A stretch of DNA of 64,000 nt. It comes from Amycolatopsis australiensis. Lineage in GTDB: Bacteria > Actinomycetota > Actinomycetes > Mycobacteriales > Pseudonocardiaceae. Within the stretch, counting starts at the first letter, position 1; each line of letters opens with the position of its first letter. Location: positions 2,108,001 to 2,172,000 of the forward strand of contig NZ_FPJG01000006.1 of assembly GCF_900119165.1 (NCBI RefSeq). Direction: 5' to 3'. Below, piece by piece: positions 26,995 to 38,013 of this stretch. The translations under genes and the position numbers were made by a program. Under the pieces are notes generated by a model that worked only from the letters and a program-made list of their open reading frames with translations, was not told the origin of the DNA and did no database searches.

Positions 26995-28791
26995 ATGAGC
27001 ACCCCTGTGTTGACCGCGGTGGCCTGGCCCTACGCCAACGGCCCCCGCCACATCGGCCACGTGTCCGGATTCGGCGTCCCGTCCGACGTCTTCTCCCGCT
27101 ACCAGCGAATGGCCGGCAACCGGGTGCTCATGGTGTCCGGCACCGACGAGCACGGGACCCCGATCACCGTCCAGGCCGACAAGGAGAACGCCACCCCGCA
27201 GGAGACGGCGGACAAGTACACCCGCCAGATCGGCACCGACCTGCAGGGCCTCGGCCTGTCCTACGACCTGTTCACGCGGACCACGACCGGCAACCACGCC
27301 GAGGTCACGCAGCAGATCTTCCTGGCGCTGCACCGCAACGGCTACGTCGTGCCCAAGACCACGCGCGGGGCGATCAGCCCGTCCACCGGCCGCACGCTGC
27401 CCGACCGCTACGTCGAGGGCACCTGCCCGATCTGCGGGTACGACGGCGCGCGCGGCGACCAGTGCGACAACTGCGGCAACCAGCTCGACGCCGCCGAGCT
27501 GATCAACCCGCGGTCGCGGATCAACGGCGAGACGCCGAAGTTCGTCGAGACCGAGCACTACTTCCTCGACCTGCCCGCGTTCACCAAGACCCTCGGCGAC
27601 TGGCTGTCGACCAAGACCGACTGGCGGCCCAACGTCCTCAACTTCACCAAGAACCTGATCGACGACATGCGGCCGCGGCCGATCACCCGCGACCTCGACT
27701 GGGGCGTCAAGATTCCCCTCGACGGCTGGCGCGACCAGCCGCTGAAGCGGTTCTACGTCTGGTTCGACGCGGTGATCGGGTACTTCTCGGCCAGCGTCGA
27801 GTGGGCGCGGCGCTCCGGCAACCCGGACGCGTGGCAGGAGTGGTGGAACAACGCCGACGCCCGGTCGTACTACTTCATGGGCAAGGACAACATCACCTTC
27901 CACGCCCAGATCTGGCCGGCGCTCCTGTTCGGCCACAACGGCGAGGGCGACAAGGGCGGCGAGCCGGGCAAGTACGGCCGCCTGCACCTGCCGGACGAGA
28001 TCGTCTCCAGCGAGTTTCTCACGATGAGCGGCTCGAAGTTCTCGACCTCGCGCGGGCGCGTGATCTACGTCGAGGACTTCCTGCGCGACTTCGGCCCGGA
28101 CACGCTGCGGTACTTCATCACCGTCGCCGGCCCCGAGACCCAGGACACGGACTTCACCTGGGACGAGTTCGTCCGCCGGACCAACTTCGAGCTGGCCAAC
28201 GAGTGGGGCAACCTGGTCAACCGGTCGATCTCGATGGCGCACAAGAACGTCGGGGCCATCCCGCGTCCGGAAGCGCCGACGGCCGCCGACGAAGAGCTGA
28301 AGGCGTTGTCCCGCAAGGCGTTCGACACCGCGGGCGCGCACCTGGCCCGGTCGCGGTTCAAGCTCGCGGCGAGCGAGGCGATGAAGGTCGTCACCGCGGC
28401 GAACAAGTACATCTCCGACCAGGAGCCGTGGAAGCTCAAGGACGACCCCACGCGGCGCGACACCGTGCTGCACACCGCGCTGCAGGTCGTCAGCGACGCC
28501 AACACACTGCTGACGCCGTTCCTGCCGCACTCGGCGCAGAAGGTGCACGAGGCCCTCGGCGGCACCGGCGTCTGGGCCGCCCAGCCGGAGCTGCGCGAAG
28601 TCGAGGACCTCGACATCGCCGGCCGGGTCAACCCGATCCTGACCGGGGACTACGCGGCCGAGCAGGCGAAGTGGGAGTCGACGCCGATCGAGGTCGGCCG
28701 GCCCCTGGCCAAGCCGACGCCGCTGTTCACCAAGCTCGACCCGGCGCTCGGCGAGACCGGCCCGGAGTGGGCGCCGATCACGAAGGACTAA
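26995..28791 (+). CDS. metG: Methionyl-tRNA synthetase
   Basis: A 598-aa class I synthetase charging methionine to tRNA. The HIGH motif appears as [12 protein letters not shown] near the N-terminus. The zinc knuckle is [20 protein letters not shown]. The KMSKS loop has the divergent form [14 protein letters not shown] known from some actinobacterial enzymes. The anticodon-binding helical domain is present; the C-terminal dimerisation domain of the E. coli enzyme is absent, normal for this length. tatD follows after 10 bp. Confidence 0.95.
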   Translation: MSTPVLTAVAWPYANGPRHIGHVSGFGVPSDVFSRYQRMAGNRVLMVSGTDEHGTPITVQADKENATPQETADKYTRQIGTDLQGLGLSYDLFTRTTTGNHAEVTQQIFLALHRNGYVVPKTTRGAISPSTGRTLPDRYVEGTCPICGYDGARGDQCDNCGNQLDAAELINPRSRINGETPKFVETEHYFLDLPAFTKTLGDWLSTKTDWRPNVLNFTKNLIDDMRPRPITRDLDWGVKIPLDGWRDQPLKRFYVWFDAVIGYFSASVEWARRSGNPDAWQEWWNNADARSYYFMGKDNITFHAQIWPALLFGHNGEGDKGGEPGKYGRLHLPDEIVSSEFLTMSGSKFSTSRGRVIYVEDFLRDFGPDTLRYFITVAGPETQDTDFTWDEFVRRTNFELANEWGNLVNRSISMAHKNVGAIPRPEAPTAADEELKALSRKAFDTAGAHLARSRFKLAASEAMKVVTAANKYISDQEPWKLKDDPTRRDTVLHTALQVVSDANTLLTPFLPHSAQKVHEALGGTGVWAAQPELREVEDLDIAGRVNPILTGDYAAEQAKWESTPIEVGRPLAKPTPLFTKLDPALGETGPEWAPITKD

Positions 28792-28801
28792 GAGGGAATG
28801 C

Positions 28802-29638
28802 ATGGGTGACGAGAAGCGCGAGCTGCCACCGGTCCCGGACCGGCTCCCGGTGTCGGTGGTGGACGCGCACACCCATCTCGACGCGTGCGGCGCGGTCACC
28901 GCGGCCGATGTCACGGCCATGGTCGACCGCGCCGAGCGCGCCGGCGTCGCCCGCGTCGTCACGGTCGCGGACGACCTCGCCTCGGCCCGCTGGGCCGCCG
29001 AGGCGGCGACGTGGGATCCGCGGGTCTGGGCCGCCGTCGCGATCCACCCGACGCGGACCAAGGAGTTCGGCGAGGCCGAAAAGTCCGAAGTGGAGCGCCT
29101 GGCCGCGGCCGAGCGCGTGGTCGCCGTCGGCGAGACGGGCCTCGACTACTACTGGGACTACTCGCCGCACGACGCCCAGCAGGAGGCCTTCCGCTGGCAC
29201 ATCGACCTGGCGAAGCGGCTGGGCAAGCCGCTGATGATCCACGACCGCGACGCCCACGAGGACGTGTTGCGCATCCTGGCCGAAGAGGGTGCGCCGAACG
29301 CCGTAATCTTCCATTGTTTTTCCGGGGACGCGGAAATCGCCCGCCGGTGCCTCGACGCGGGATACGTCCTTTCCTTCGCGGGCACGGTGACGTTCAAGAA
29401 CGCCAAGGGCCTCCACGAGGCGGCGCGGCTGTGCCCGCCGGGGCAGTACCTCGTCGAAACCGACGCACCGTTTCTGACCCCCCATCCGTTCCGTGGACGG
29501 CCGAACGAGCCGTTCGGCGCCGCCTACACCGTCCGTCACCTCGCGACGCTCAGGGGCGAAGCTGTCCACGAAGTCGCCGAATCGGTCCGGACCACCGCCG
29601 AGCGGGTCTACCGACTCCCGAGCGTCACATCGGGTTGA
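28802..29638 (+). CDS. tatD: TatD-family metal-dependent DNase
   Basis: A 278-aa TatD/YcfH hydrolase. Metal ligands are visible in VVDAHTHLDACG, IHPTRTKEF, VAVGETGLDYYWDY, LMIHDRDAHED, IFHCFSGD and VETDAPFLTP. It follows metG in what is a common bacterial pair (metG-tatD) and precedes rpfB, as in mycobacteria. AGAGGGA is the ribosome site. The enzyme probably trims DNA or modified nucleic acids in the cytoplasm. Confidence 0.93.
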   Translation: MGDEKRELPPVPDRLPVSVVDAHTHLDACGAVTAADVTAMVDRAERAGVARVVTVADDLASARWAAEAATWDPRVWAAVAIHPTRTKEFGEAEKSEVERLAAAERVVAVGETGLDYYWDYSPHDAQQEAFRWHIDLAKRLGKPLMIHDRDAHEDVLRILAEEGAPNAVIFHCFSGDAEIARRCLDAGYVLSFAGTVTFKNAKGLHEAARLCPPGQYLVETDAPFLTPHPFRGRPNEPFGAAYTVRHLATLRGEAVHEVAESVRTTAERVYRLPSVTSG

Positions 29639-29681
29639 ACGCATTGCGACAAAAGGGTTCCCGCGTCCGCCACCTGATGGA

Positions 29682-29695
29682 GTGACCCAGATCAC
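29682..29695. promoter_or_regulatory. CRP-like binding site before rpfB
   Basis: GTGACCCAGATCAC is a perfect GTGA-N6-TCAC palindrome, the form bound by cAMP receptor proteins. Its centre is about 60 bp before the predicted transcription start, a standard activator position. The M. tuberculosis CRP controls rpfA, which makes an Rpf target plausible. Confidence 0.6.
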
Positions 29696-29712
29696 GACAC
29701 TCCGGGGGGTGT

Positions 29713-29741
29713 TTGCGCAACCCGCCGCGACCCGTTACTGT
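29713..29741 (+). promoter_or_regulatory. rpfB promoter
   Basis: -35 TTGCGC (29713-29718), 17-bp spacer, -10 TACTGT (29736-29741). The start would be near 29748, leaving a leader of about 180 nt. Confidence 0.6.
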
Positions 29742-31353
<1,612 letters not shown>

Positions 31354-31362
31354 GGTCTTTCC

Positions 31363-31398
31363 GAAACAGCCCTCGTCCGACCGGACGGGGGCTGTTTC
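31363..31398 (+). terminator. rpfB terminator
   Basis: GAAACAGCCC pairs with GGGCTGTTTC, with CGTCC/GGACG continuing the stem above. The hairpin starts 9 nt after the rpfB stop. It separates rpfB from ksgA, which then uses its own promoter. Confidence 0.85.
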
Positions 31399-31457
31399 GC
31401 GTGCGCGGGCCTCGCACGGCAGGTTGCACCGAGCGGGGCGCGCCGGAGTGCGCTCGG

Positions 31458-31469
31458 TAGGCTCGTCCG
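31458..31469 (+). promoter_or_regulatory. Leaderless promoter of ksgA
   Basis: TAGGCT (31458-31463) lies 6 nt before the GTG start; no ribosome site is seen. Confidence 0.6.
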
Positions 31470-32309
31470 GTGGTTGAACTGCTGGGACCTGCCGAGATCC
31501 GCGGGCTGGCGGCCGAACTCGACGTGCGGCCGACGAAAAAGCTCGGGCAGAACTTCGTGCACGATCCCAACACCGTCCGCCGGATCGTCGAGCTGGCCGG
31601 GATCTCGCCGGACGACGTCGTCCTGGAGGTCGGGCCCGGGCTCGGGTCGCTCACCCTCGGGCTGCTCGCCACCGGCGCCCGGGTCGTCGCCGTCGAGATC
31701 GATCCCAAGCTCGCGGAACGGCTGCCCAAGACCGTCGCCGAGCGGGCACCCGAGGTGGCCGGGAACCTCACCGTCGTCGGGGCCGACGCGCTGCGCGTCA
31801 CCAGCGCCGACCTGCCCGGCGCGCCCACCGCGCTCGTCGCCAACCTGCCCTACAACGTCGCCGTCCCGGTCGTGCTGCACCTGCTCGCCGAGGTGCCGTC
31901 CCTGCGGTCCGGGCTCGTGATGGTCCAGACCGAAGTCGCCGACCGGATGGCGGCCGCGCCCGGCAGCCGGATCTACGGCGTGCCCAGCGTCAAGCTCGCC
32001 TACTACGGCCCGGCACGCAAGGTCGCCGCCGTGCCACGCTCGGTGTTCTGGCCCGTGCCGAACGTCGATTCCGCGCTCGTCGCCTTCGAACGCGGTGCCG
32101 CTCCGGCGTCCGACGACCGTGACCGGCTCTTCGGTCTCGTCGACGCCGCTTTCTCACAACGCAGGAAGACGCTCCGCGCCGCGCTCGCGGGCTGGGCGGG
32201 GTCGGCCGAACGGGCCGGTGAGCTGCTGACGGCCGCCGGCGTCGACCCGAAGAGCCGCGGCGAGCAGCTTGACGTGCACGACTTCGCCCGGATCGCCGCC
32301 GCGCGTTAG
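31470..32309 (+). CDS. ksgA: 16S rRNA adenine dimethyltransferase
   Basis: A 279-aa KsgA/RsmA, which dimethylates A1518 and A1519 of 16S rRNA with SAM. Motifs: [34 protein letters not shown] (SAM site), [22 protein letters not shown] (catalytic NLPY) and [18 protein letters not shown]. It lies between rpfB and ispE, as in mycobacteria, but here the MetN-like gene intervenes before ispE. Confidence 0.95.
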   Translation: MVELLGPAEIRGLAAELDVRPTKKLGQNFVHDPNTVRRIVELAGISPDDVVLEVGPGLGSLTLGLLATGARVVAVEIDPKLAERLPKTVAERAPEVAGNLTVVGADALRVTSADLPGAPTALVANLPYNVAVPVVLHLLAEVPSLRSGLVMVQTEVADRMAAAPGSRIYGVPSVKLAYYGPARKVAAVPRSVFWPVPNVDSALVAFERGAAPASDDRDRLFGLVDAAFSQRRKTLRAALAGWAGSAERAGELLTAAGVDPKSRGEQLDVHDFARIAAAR

Positions 32310-32435
32310 CTCCACTGTGGAAGCGGTGAAAATACGCCTTCCGCGCGCCGCTTCCCGCGATCCGGACACCTCCAGTCGTGTGATCTGGGCCAACGGGCTT
32401 GCTTTCGCTCCTCGGGATCGGTTTTACTCAGTACG

Positions 32436-32522
32436 TCCATCCCGAGCGACTGAGAGACCTGGCTCGCCGAAGTCGCAGCAACCACCCTCCGCAGGGCAGG
32501 TGCTACCGCCAGGACCGATGGA
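32436..32522 (+). promoter_or_regulatory. SAM riboswitch (S-box type)
   Basis: The 424-bp gap after ksgA contains an aptamer of S-box character. P1 is formed by TCCATC (32436-32441) and GATGGA (32517-32522). Between them are the conserved GACTGAGAGACCTGGC, GCAGCAACC, and the late GCAGGTGCTACCGCC. It precedes a MetN-like gene, the expected kind of target. Whether it is SAM-I or the actinobacterial SAM-IV variant I cannot tell by eye. Confidence 0.8.
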
Positions 32523-32692
32523 GGCCGTTTCCGATGAAGAGGGTAGCTCGCCCCCTGCTCCTGACCAGGCGTCGCGTCGTCGACGAAGGCCGCCGCTCCG
32601 TGACCGCATGTCGGCGCTCCCGCTGAGCTTTCCCGAGCCGGTCCACCTCTTCTTCCTGCACCGTCCATAACGGACGGAATTCGCTTGCGGCC

Positions 32693-32722
32693 GGGTGCCG
32701 CGCGCTGCGCGCACCCCGTTTT
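32693..32722 (+). terminator. Riboswitch expression platform: terminator before metN-like gene
   Basis: GGGTGC (32693-32698) pairs with GCACCC (32711-32716), with GCGC/GCGC continuing the stem, followed by CGTTTTCT. It ends 11 nt before the start codon and directly before the GGAG site, so it could stop transcription or hide the ribosome site when SAM is bound. Confidence 0.65.
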
Positions 32723-32733
32723 CTGGAGCCTTC

Positions 32734-33744
32734 GTGATCACCGTCGAAAACCTGTCCAAATCCTTTGCTGCCAACGGAAATTCGGTCATCGCCCTGCGCG
32801 ACGTGAGCGTCGACGTCCAGGCGGGCTCGCTGTTCGGCGTGGTCGGCCCCGCCGGGTCGGGCAAGTCCGTCCTCGCCCGGTGCATCGCGCTGCAGGAGCG
32901 CCCCGACCGCGGCGTCGTCCGCCTCGACGGTCTCAACACCGGCACCCTCGACGGCCGGCGGCTCCGCGAGATCCGCCGCCAGCTCGGCGTCGTCTCGACC
33001 AAGCCCGAGCTTCTCGCCGAGCGCACCATCGCCGGCAACATCGCCTCCCCACTGGAGCAGCTCGGCGTCGACGGCCCGCAGCGCCGCAGCCGGGTCGGCT
33101 CCCTGCTCGACCTCGTGGGCCTGACGCAGCGTGCGGCGCAGCGTCCCGGTGAACTGACCGCCGGCCAGCTCCGCCGCGTCGCGGTCGCGAAGGCGCTCGC
33201 CGCGGCTCCCGCCGTGCTGCTCGCCGACGACCCGACCGCCGGGGTCGACCCGGAGGAGGCCGGCGCGGTGCTCACCGTGCTCGACCGCGCCCGCTCCGAG
33301 CTGGGCACCACCGTCGTGATCACGACGCCGGACGCCGGCGTGGTCCGGCGGGTCTGCGACGACGTCGCGGTGCTCGAAGACGGCACGGTCGTCGAGCGCG
33401 GCACGGTCCTCGACCTCATCTCGAACCCGGCCAGCCGCACCGCGCAGGCGCTGCTGCCCGCGATCGAGACGACGCGTTCGCAGGCGGCGCGCTACGACCG
33501 CTCGGTCGACGTCGTGCTGGTCGGCTTCGCGTCGGTCGGCGCGCTGCTGCCGGAGGCCGCGGGCCGGTTCGACGTCGAGTTCGCCACCATCGGCGGCGGC
33601 CTGACCCGGATCGGCGACACCCCGGTCGGCCGGTTCCGCCTGGGCGTCCGCGGCGAGCGGGCCGACGCGGCGCTGGCATGGGTCGCCGAGCGCGGCGGCC
33701 ACGTGACGCACACCGCGCGCGGCCCCCAGGGCGTCGCGGCCTGA
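32734..33744 (+). CDS. MetN-like protein with degenerate ATPase and NIL domain
   Basis: A 336-aa homologue of the methionine-importer ATPase MetN with a C-terminal NIL ligand-binding domain (about 255-330, IGGGLTRIGDTPVGRFRLGV). Walker A is intact (GPAGSGKS), but aligned to MetN the Q-loop glutamine is replaced (LGVVSTKPELL), the signature reads LTAGQLRRV, the catalytic glutamate is Asp (VLLADDPTAGVDP) and the H-loop histidine is missing (VVITTPDAG). ATP hydrolysis is doubtful. No metI or metQ is adjacent. It sits under a SAM riboswitch, so it is made when SAM is low; it may be a methionine sensor rather than a transport motor. The start is GTG 32734 with GGAG upstream. Confidence 0.85.
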   Translation: MITVENLSKSFAANGNSVIALRDVSVDVQAGSLFGVVGPAGSGKSVLARCIALQERPDRGVVRLDGLNTGTLDGRRLREIRRQLGVVSTKPELLAERTIAGNIASPLEQLGVDGPQRRSRVGSLLDLVGLTQRAAQRPGELTAGQLRRVAVAKALAAAPAVLLADDPTAGVDPEEAGAVLTVLDRARSELGTTVVITTPDAGVVRRVCDDVAVLEDGTVVERGTVLDLISNPASRTAQALLPAIETTRSQAARYDRSVDVVLVGFASVGALLPEAAGRFDVEFATIGGGLTRIGDTPVGRFRLGVRGERADAALAWVAERGGHVTHTARGPQGVAA

Positions 33745-33755
33745 CCCGGACATCC

Positions 33756-33802
33756 GTGAATGCCACATTCAGGGACACGGCGTTCCTGAATGTGGCATTC
33801 AC
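33756..33802. repeat. Perfect 18-bp inverted repeat
   Basis: GTGAATGCCACATTCAGG (33756-33773) and its exact complement (33785-33802) flank 11 bp. Each arm contains a smaller palindrome, GAATG-CCA-CATTC. It begins 12 bp after the metN-like stop and can act as its terminator. The compact palindromic form suggests a dispersed intergenic element; only this copy is in the window. Confidence 0.85.
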
Positions 33803-33849
33803 GGCAGCGGACGCGAGCCGGAACCCGAACAGTCCGATCAGGATCGCGG

Positions 33850-34157
33850 ACAGCTGCGGACGCAAGGCAGCTCCTGCGCGAAATCGCCGAGCGCGAAGGT
33901 CGCTTCGGGCCGGTGATCGGCCTGGCCCGGCGCAACGCGACGGCGCTGAAGGCCATCGCGCCGGGCGCCGACCGGATGCTCGGGCTGCACGCGCGGCTGT
34001 GCGGTGGCTCGGACGACCCCGAGGCGAGCCTGCGGGCCCGGTCGCCCGGGTCGCCGTCCAGCTCAACGGCCTCGAAAGCACGCCGCGCACGCCGCCGGAG
34101 GTGGCGCTGGACGTCGGGCTCGGCATCCTTTCTCCTGGTCGGAACGCGGGCACGTAG
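33850..34157 (+). pseudogene. Remnant of a TetR-type C-terminal domain
   Basis: A helical stretch LREIAEREGRFGPVIGLARR, NATALKAIAPGADRMLGLHA and GGSDDPEASLRAR continues, after a frame change near 34040, as VARVAVQLNGLESTPRTPPE and VALDVGLGILSPGRNAGT, ending at 34157. This resembles the ligand-binding end of a TetR regulator. No DNA-binding part or start precedes it. It fills most of the 422-bp gap before ispE. Confidence 0.5.
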
Positions 34158-34166
34158 GCTGGTCGG
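34155..34166 (+). promoter_or_regulatory. Leaderless promoter of ispE
   Basis: TAGGCT (34155-34160) lies 6 nt before the GTG start of ispE. Confidence 0.6.
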
Positions 34167-35126
34167 GTGCTCGCCGTAGTTCCGCCCCCAGTCACCGTGA
34201 GGGTCCCGGCCAAGGTCAACCTGCACCTTTCGGTCGGTGACCTGCGCGAAGACGGTTACCACGAGCTGGTCACCGTGTTCCAGGCCCTGTCGCTGACCGA
34301 CGAGGTCACCGTCGCCGTCACCGAAGAGCCGGGGCTGGAGATCTACGGCGAGGGCGAGGGCTCGGTGCCCGCCGACGGCACCAACCTGGCCTGGCGCGCG
34401 GCCGAAGCGCTCGCCGCGCACGTCGGCCGCGGCGAGCCGAAGGTCCGGATCGTGCTGCGCAAGGGCATCCCGGCCGCGGGCGGCATGGCGGGCGGCAGCG
34501 CCGACGCCGCGGCGACCTTGGTCGGGCTGGCGAGCCTGTGGAACCTCGACATCACGCGCGACGAGCTGGCCGAGATCGCCGCCGGACTGGGCAGCGACGT
34601 CCCGTTCGCGCTCTACGGCGGCACGGCGCTGGGCACCGGGCGGGGCGAGCAGCTGGTCCCGGTGCTGTCGCGGCACACCTTCCACTGGGTGCTGGCCTTC
34701 GACGCCGAAGGACTGTCGACGCCCAAGGTCTTCAAGGAACTGGACCGGCTGCGGGTGGACGGCAACCCGCCGCGGATCGGCTCGCACACGCCCGTCGTGG
34801 AGGCGCTGGCCTCGGGTGACCCACGGCAGCTGGCGCTGCTGCTGGGCAACGACCTGCAGGCGGCGGCGGTTTCGCTGCGGCCGGGCCTGCGCCGGACGCT
34901 GCGGGCCGGCGTCAACGCGGGCGCGCTCGCGGGCACGGTCTCCGGCTCGGGCCCGACGTGCGCGTTCCTCTGCGAAGACGCGCAGACGGCGGTCGAGGTC
35001 GCCGCGGAGCTGTCGGGCGCCGGGGTGTGCCGCACGGTCCGCGTCGCGCACGGCCCGGTCCCCGGCGCGCGCGTGGTCGGCGGCGACGACGCACCGCGCC
35101 CGATGCCGCCGCGGGTGCACGCCTGA
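34167..35126 (+). CDS. ispE: 4-diphosphocytidyl-2-C-methyl-D-erythritol kinase
   Basis: A 319-aa GHMP kinase of the non-mevalonate isoprenoid pathway, phosphorylating CDP-methylerythritol at the 2-hydroxyl. Motifs: [20 protein letters not shown], the ATP loop [39 protein letters not shown] and the C-terminal [14 protein letters not shown]. Position next to ksgA and rpfB matches mycobacteria. The GTG start has no ribosome site but follows a TAGGCT box. Confidence 0.94.
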   Translation: MLAVVPPPVTVRVPAKVNLHLSVGDLREDGYHELVTVFQALSLTDEVTVAVTEEPGLEIYGEGEGSVPADGTNLAWRAAEALAAHVGRGEPKVRIVLRKGIPAAGGMAGGSADAAATLVGLASLWNLDITRDELAEIAAGLGSDVPFALYGGTALGTGRGEQLVPVLSRHTFHWVLAFDAEGLSTPKVFKELDRLRVDGNPPRIGSHTPVVEALASGDPRQLALLLGNDLQAAAVSLRPGLRRTLRAGVNAGALAGTVSGSGPTCAFLCEDAQTAVEVAAELSGAGVCRTVRVAHGPVPGARVVGGDDAPRPMPPRVHA

Positions 35127-35174
35127 GGCATCCACCATGGATTCCCCCAATCTCGGAAAGGAACGGCTGAGCGG

Positions 35175-36938
35175 ATGGCCAACCTGGTCAACCTGGAGGC
35201 GGTGAGCAAGTCCTACGGGGTGAAGCCGCTGCTGGACGGCGTCTCCCTCGGCGTCGCGGCCGGGCAGCGCATCGGCGTCGTCGGCCTCAACGGCGGCGGC
35301 AAGACCACCCTGCTGGAAGTCCTTTCCGGACTGACCGAGCCGGATTCCGGGCGGGTGAGCCACGTTCGCGACCTGCGGATGGCCGTCGTCACCCAGCGGA
35401 CCGAGCTGCCCGGCGGCAGCACGGTCGGCGACGTCGTGCTCGAACGCTACGGCGCCGAGCACGAATGGGCCGCCGACGCGCGCGTCCGGTCCATTGTGGA
35501 CGGCCTGGGCATCACCGCGATCGGGCTGGACACGCCGACCGCCAACCTCTCCGGCGGCGAGCGGCGCCGCGTGTCGCTGGCCGCCGCGCTGACCGGCGAG
35601 CTCGACCTCGTCGTGCTCGACGAGCCGACCAACCACCTGGACGTCGAAGGTGTCCGCTGGCTGGCCGACCACCTGCTCGCACGCCGGATCGCGGTCGTGG
35701 TCGTCACGCACGACCGGTGGTTCCTCGACACCGTCGCGAGCCTGACGTGGGAGGTCGCGAACGGCCGCGTCGAACAGTACGAAGGCGGGTACGCCGACTG
35801 GATCTTCGCGCGCGCCGAGCGGGCCCGGCTGGCCGCGTCGGTGGAGGAGAAGCGGCAGAACCTGGCCCGCAAGGAGCTGGCGTGGCTGCGCCGCGGCCCG
35901 CAGGCGCGCTCGTCGAAGCCGCGCTACCGCGTGGAGGCGGCCGAAGCGCTGATCGCCGACGTCCCGCCGTTGCGTGACTCCGTCGAGCTGATGGCGTTCG
36001 CGAAGCGGCGGCTGGGCAAGACCGTGCTGGAGCTGGAGGACGCGAGCTACGCGGTGGGCGAGCGGACGCTGCTCGACCACGTCACCTGGCGGATCGGGCC
36101 GGGCGACCGGATCGGCCTGGTCGGCGTCAACGGCTCGGGCAAGACGTCGCTGCTGAAGCTGCTGGGCGGAGACGTCGAGCCGTCGACCGGGCGCCGGATC
36201 GAAGGCAAGACCGTCGCGCTCGCGCACCTGCGCCAGGAGCTCGACGACCTGCCCGGCGAAATGCGCGTGCTGCAGGCGATCGAGCAGGTCGCCGGCCGCG
36301 TCGTGTTCGGCAAGCAGGAGATGACGGCGTCGCAGCTCGGCGAGAAGCTCGGCTTCCCGGCGGCCCGCCAGTGGACGCCGGTGGCGGACCTCTCCGGCGG
36401 CGAGCGGCGCCGGCTGCAGCTGTGCCGGCTGCTGATGGCCGAGCCGAACGTGCTGCTGCTCGACGAGCCGACGAACGACCTGGACATCGACACGCTGCAG
36501 CAGCTCGAGGACCTCCTCGACGGCTGGCCGGGCACGATGGTCGTCGTCTCGCACGACCGCTACCTAGTGGAACGGGTCTGCGACACGGTGGTCGCGCTCT
36601 TCGGCGACGGCCGCATCACGCACCTGCCGGGCGGCATCGAGGAGTACCTGAACCGCCGCGCGGCGGTCCGCCCGGTCGCGGGCCCGGCGCCGTCGGCGGA
36701 GAAGGTGGAGGCCAAGAAGTCGGCGGCGGACCTGCGCGCGGCCCAGAAGGAACTGGCGCGCCTGGAGCGCAAGCTCGACCAGCTGCACGCCAAGGAGCAG
36801 AAGCTGCACGCGGCCCTGCTGGAGGTGGCCACCGACCCGGCGCAGCTGATGGAGCTCAACGCCGAGCTGAAGGGCGTCCAGGGCGAGATCTCCGACGTCG
36901 AGGCCCGCTGGCTGGAGACGTCCGAGCTGCTGGAGTGA
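35175..36938 (+). CDS. ABC-F family ATPase
   Basis: A 587-aa soluble protein with two ABC modules (Walker A GLNGGGKTT and GVNGSGKTS; signatures LSGGERRRVSL and LSGGERRRLQL; Walker B LVVLDEPTNHLD and LLLDEPTNDLD) and no membrane domain. Between them is the charged interdomain linker (KELAWLRRGPQARSSKPRYR) typical of ABC-F. It ends in a coiled coil (about 510-585). ABC-F proteins act on the ribosome, in translation rescue or antibiotic protection. The coiled-coil tail is of the Uup type. It follows ispE by 48 bp. Confidence 0.9.
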   Translation: MANLVNLEAVSKSYGVKPLLDGVSLGVAAGQRIGVVGLNGGGKTTLLEVLSGLTEPDSGRVSHVRDLRMAVVTQRTELPGGSTVGDVVLERYGAEHEWAADARVRSIVDGLGITAIGLDTPTANLSGGERRRVSLAAALTGELDLVVLDEPTNHLDVEGVRWLADHLLARRIAVVVVTHDRWFLDTVASLTWEVANGRVEQYEGGYADWIFARAERARLAASVEEKRQNLARKELAWLRRGPQARSSKPRYRVEAAEALIADVPPLRDSVELMAFAKRRLGKTVLELEDASYAVGERTLLDHVTWRIGPGDRIGLVGVNGSGKTSLLKLLGGDVEPSTGRRIEGKTVALAHLRQELDDLPGEMRVLQAIEQVAGRVVFGKQEMTASQLGEKLGFPAARQWTPVADLSGGERRRLQLCRLLMAEPNVLLLDEPTNDLDIDTLQQLEDLLDGWPGTMVVVSHDRYLVERVCDTVVALFGDGRITHLPGGIEEYLNRRAAVRPVAGPAPSAEKVEAKKSAADLRAAQKELARLERKLDQLHAKEQKLHAALLEVATDPAQLMELNAELKGVQGEISDVEARWLETSELLE

Positions 36939-36939
36939 C

Positions 36940-38013
36940 TCAGGAGCACGCGGGCGGCTGCCGGACCGGCCGTTCGTAGTCGTAGAGCTTGAGGTAGATG
37001 CTCGGCACGTACCCGAGGTCCTGGCCGTGCACGGCGATCTTCAGCCACGTTTTCGTGGTCTGCGGCCGGTTGTCGCCGATGAGGCCGTCGTCGGTGAACT
37101 CCTCGCCGGTGTCCAGCCGGCAGGTGACCTCCACCCACGTCTTCGTCTCGACCGTCGACGTCACCTTCGCGTCCGCGCGCGGCTGCTCGAACACCGACAT
37201 GAGCCGGGCCGCCAACCCGACGTCGACCTCGGCCGTCTTGGGCCCCGGCGGCACCGGCGTGCCGACGGTGACGGTGGTGGTGGGCCCCGGCTCGGACAGC
37301 GACTCCGGAAGGTTCGTCGCGGACCAGAGGCCGAGCCCGCCGACGAGCAGCCCGGCCAGAGCCAGCACGCCGACGGCGGCGACGGCCAGCTGCCAGCGCC
37401 GCAGCTGGGCGCGCAGCGGGACCAGGGCCGTCTCGACGTAGACCTCGGGCCGGGCCAGCGCGCCCAGCCGCGCCTTTTCGGCGGCCCTGGCGAACCTCGT
37501 CGTCCAGTTGCCGACCTCCGCGTCGGTCATCTCCATGGCCTGGAGCACGTCCTGGAGCAGGGACATGTCCGGCACGCGCTGCCCGCGCAGCACCGTGGAC
37601 AGCGTGCTCTTGCTCCACCCGGACGTCTTCGCCAGCTTGTCCAGCGGCAGGCCGCGGCGCTGCCGCTCGGCGTTGAGCGCGGTCGCGGTCATGCGCAGCA
37701 GTTCGCGTTCGTCCTCCTCGACGGGTGCCGTCTGCGCGGTCCGGCGCTCTTCGTCGGCCGCGGCCCAGAGCCGGCGGACGTGGTCCGGGTCGCCGCCTGC
37801 CGTCCGGGCGAGCGCCGTGACGACCGTCAGCGACGGGAACGCCTTGCCGCTCGCCGCCCGCGAAAGCGTCGACGGGGAGACCTTGAGGTCGTTGCCGAGT
37901 GTCCGCAACGACCGGCCGCTCCCCTCGATCAGCCGCTTCAGCTCCCGGGTCAGCGCTTCCTCGGCCTCGCCCGGCGAGCCGCTCTCGGCGGCCGTGGTTT
38001 CGTCGGTCGTCAC
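36940..38013 (-). CDS. Membrane-bound regulator with two XRE HTH domains
   Basis: A 357-aa protein. It has a first XRE-type HTH (about 33-65, SLRTLGNDLKVSPSTLSRAA), a second HTH (about 115-150, PLDKLAKTSGWSKSTLSTVL), one TM helix (about 213-235) and an extracytoplasmic domain with two cysteines (VTCRLDTGEEF, PPACS). The layout suggests a membrane-tethered DNA-binding protein sensing an outside signal. Its start GTG overlaps the stop of a small upstream membrane gene (GTGA), so they are co-translated. It converges with the ABC-F gene with 1 bp between stops. Confidence 0.82.
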   Translation of the reverse strand: MTTDETTAAESGSPGEAEEALTRELKRLIEGSGRSLRTLGNDLKVSPSTLSRAASGKAFPSLTVVTALARTAGGDPDHVRRLWAAADEERRTAQTAPVEEDERELLRMTATALNAERQRRGLPLDKLAKTSGWSKSTLSTVLRGQRVPDMSLLQDVLQAMEMTDAEVGNWTTRFARAAEKARLGALARPEVYVETALVPLRAQLRRWQLAVAAVGVLALAGLLVGGLGLWSATNLPESLSEPGPTTTVTVGTPVPPGPKTAEVDVGLAARLMSVFEQPRADAKVTSTVETKTWVEVTCRLDTGEEFTDDGLIGDNRPQTTKTWLKIAVHGQDLGYVPSIYLKLYDYERPVRQPPACS

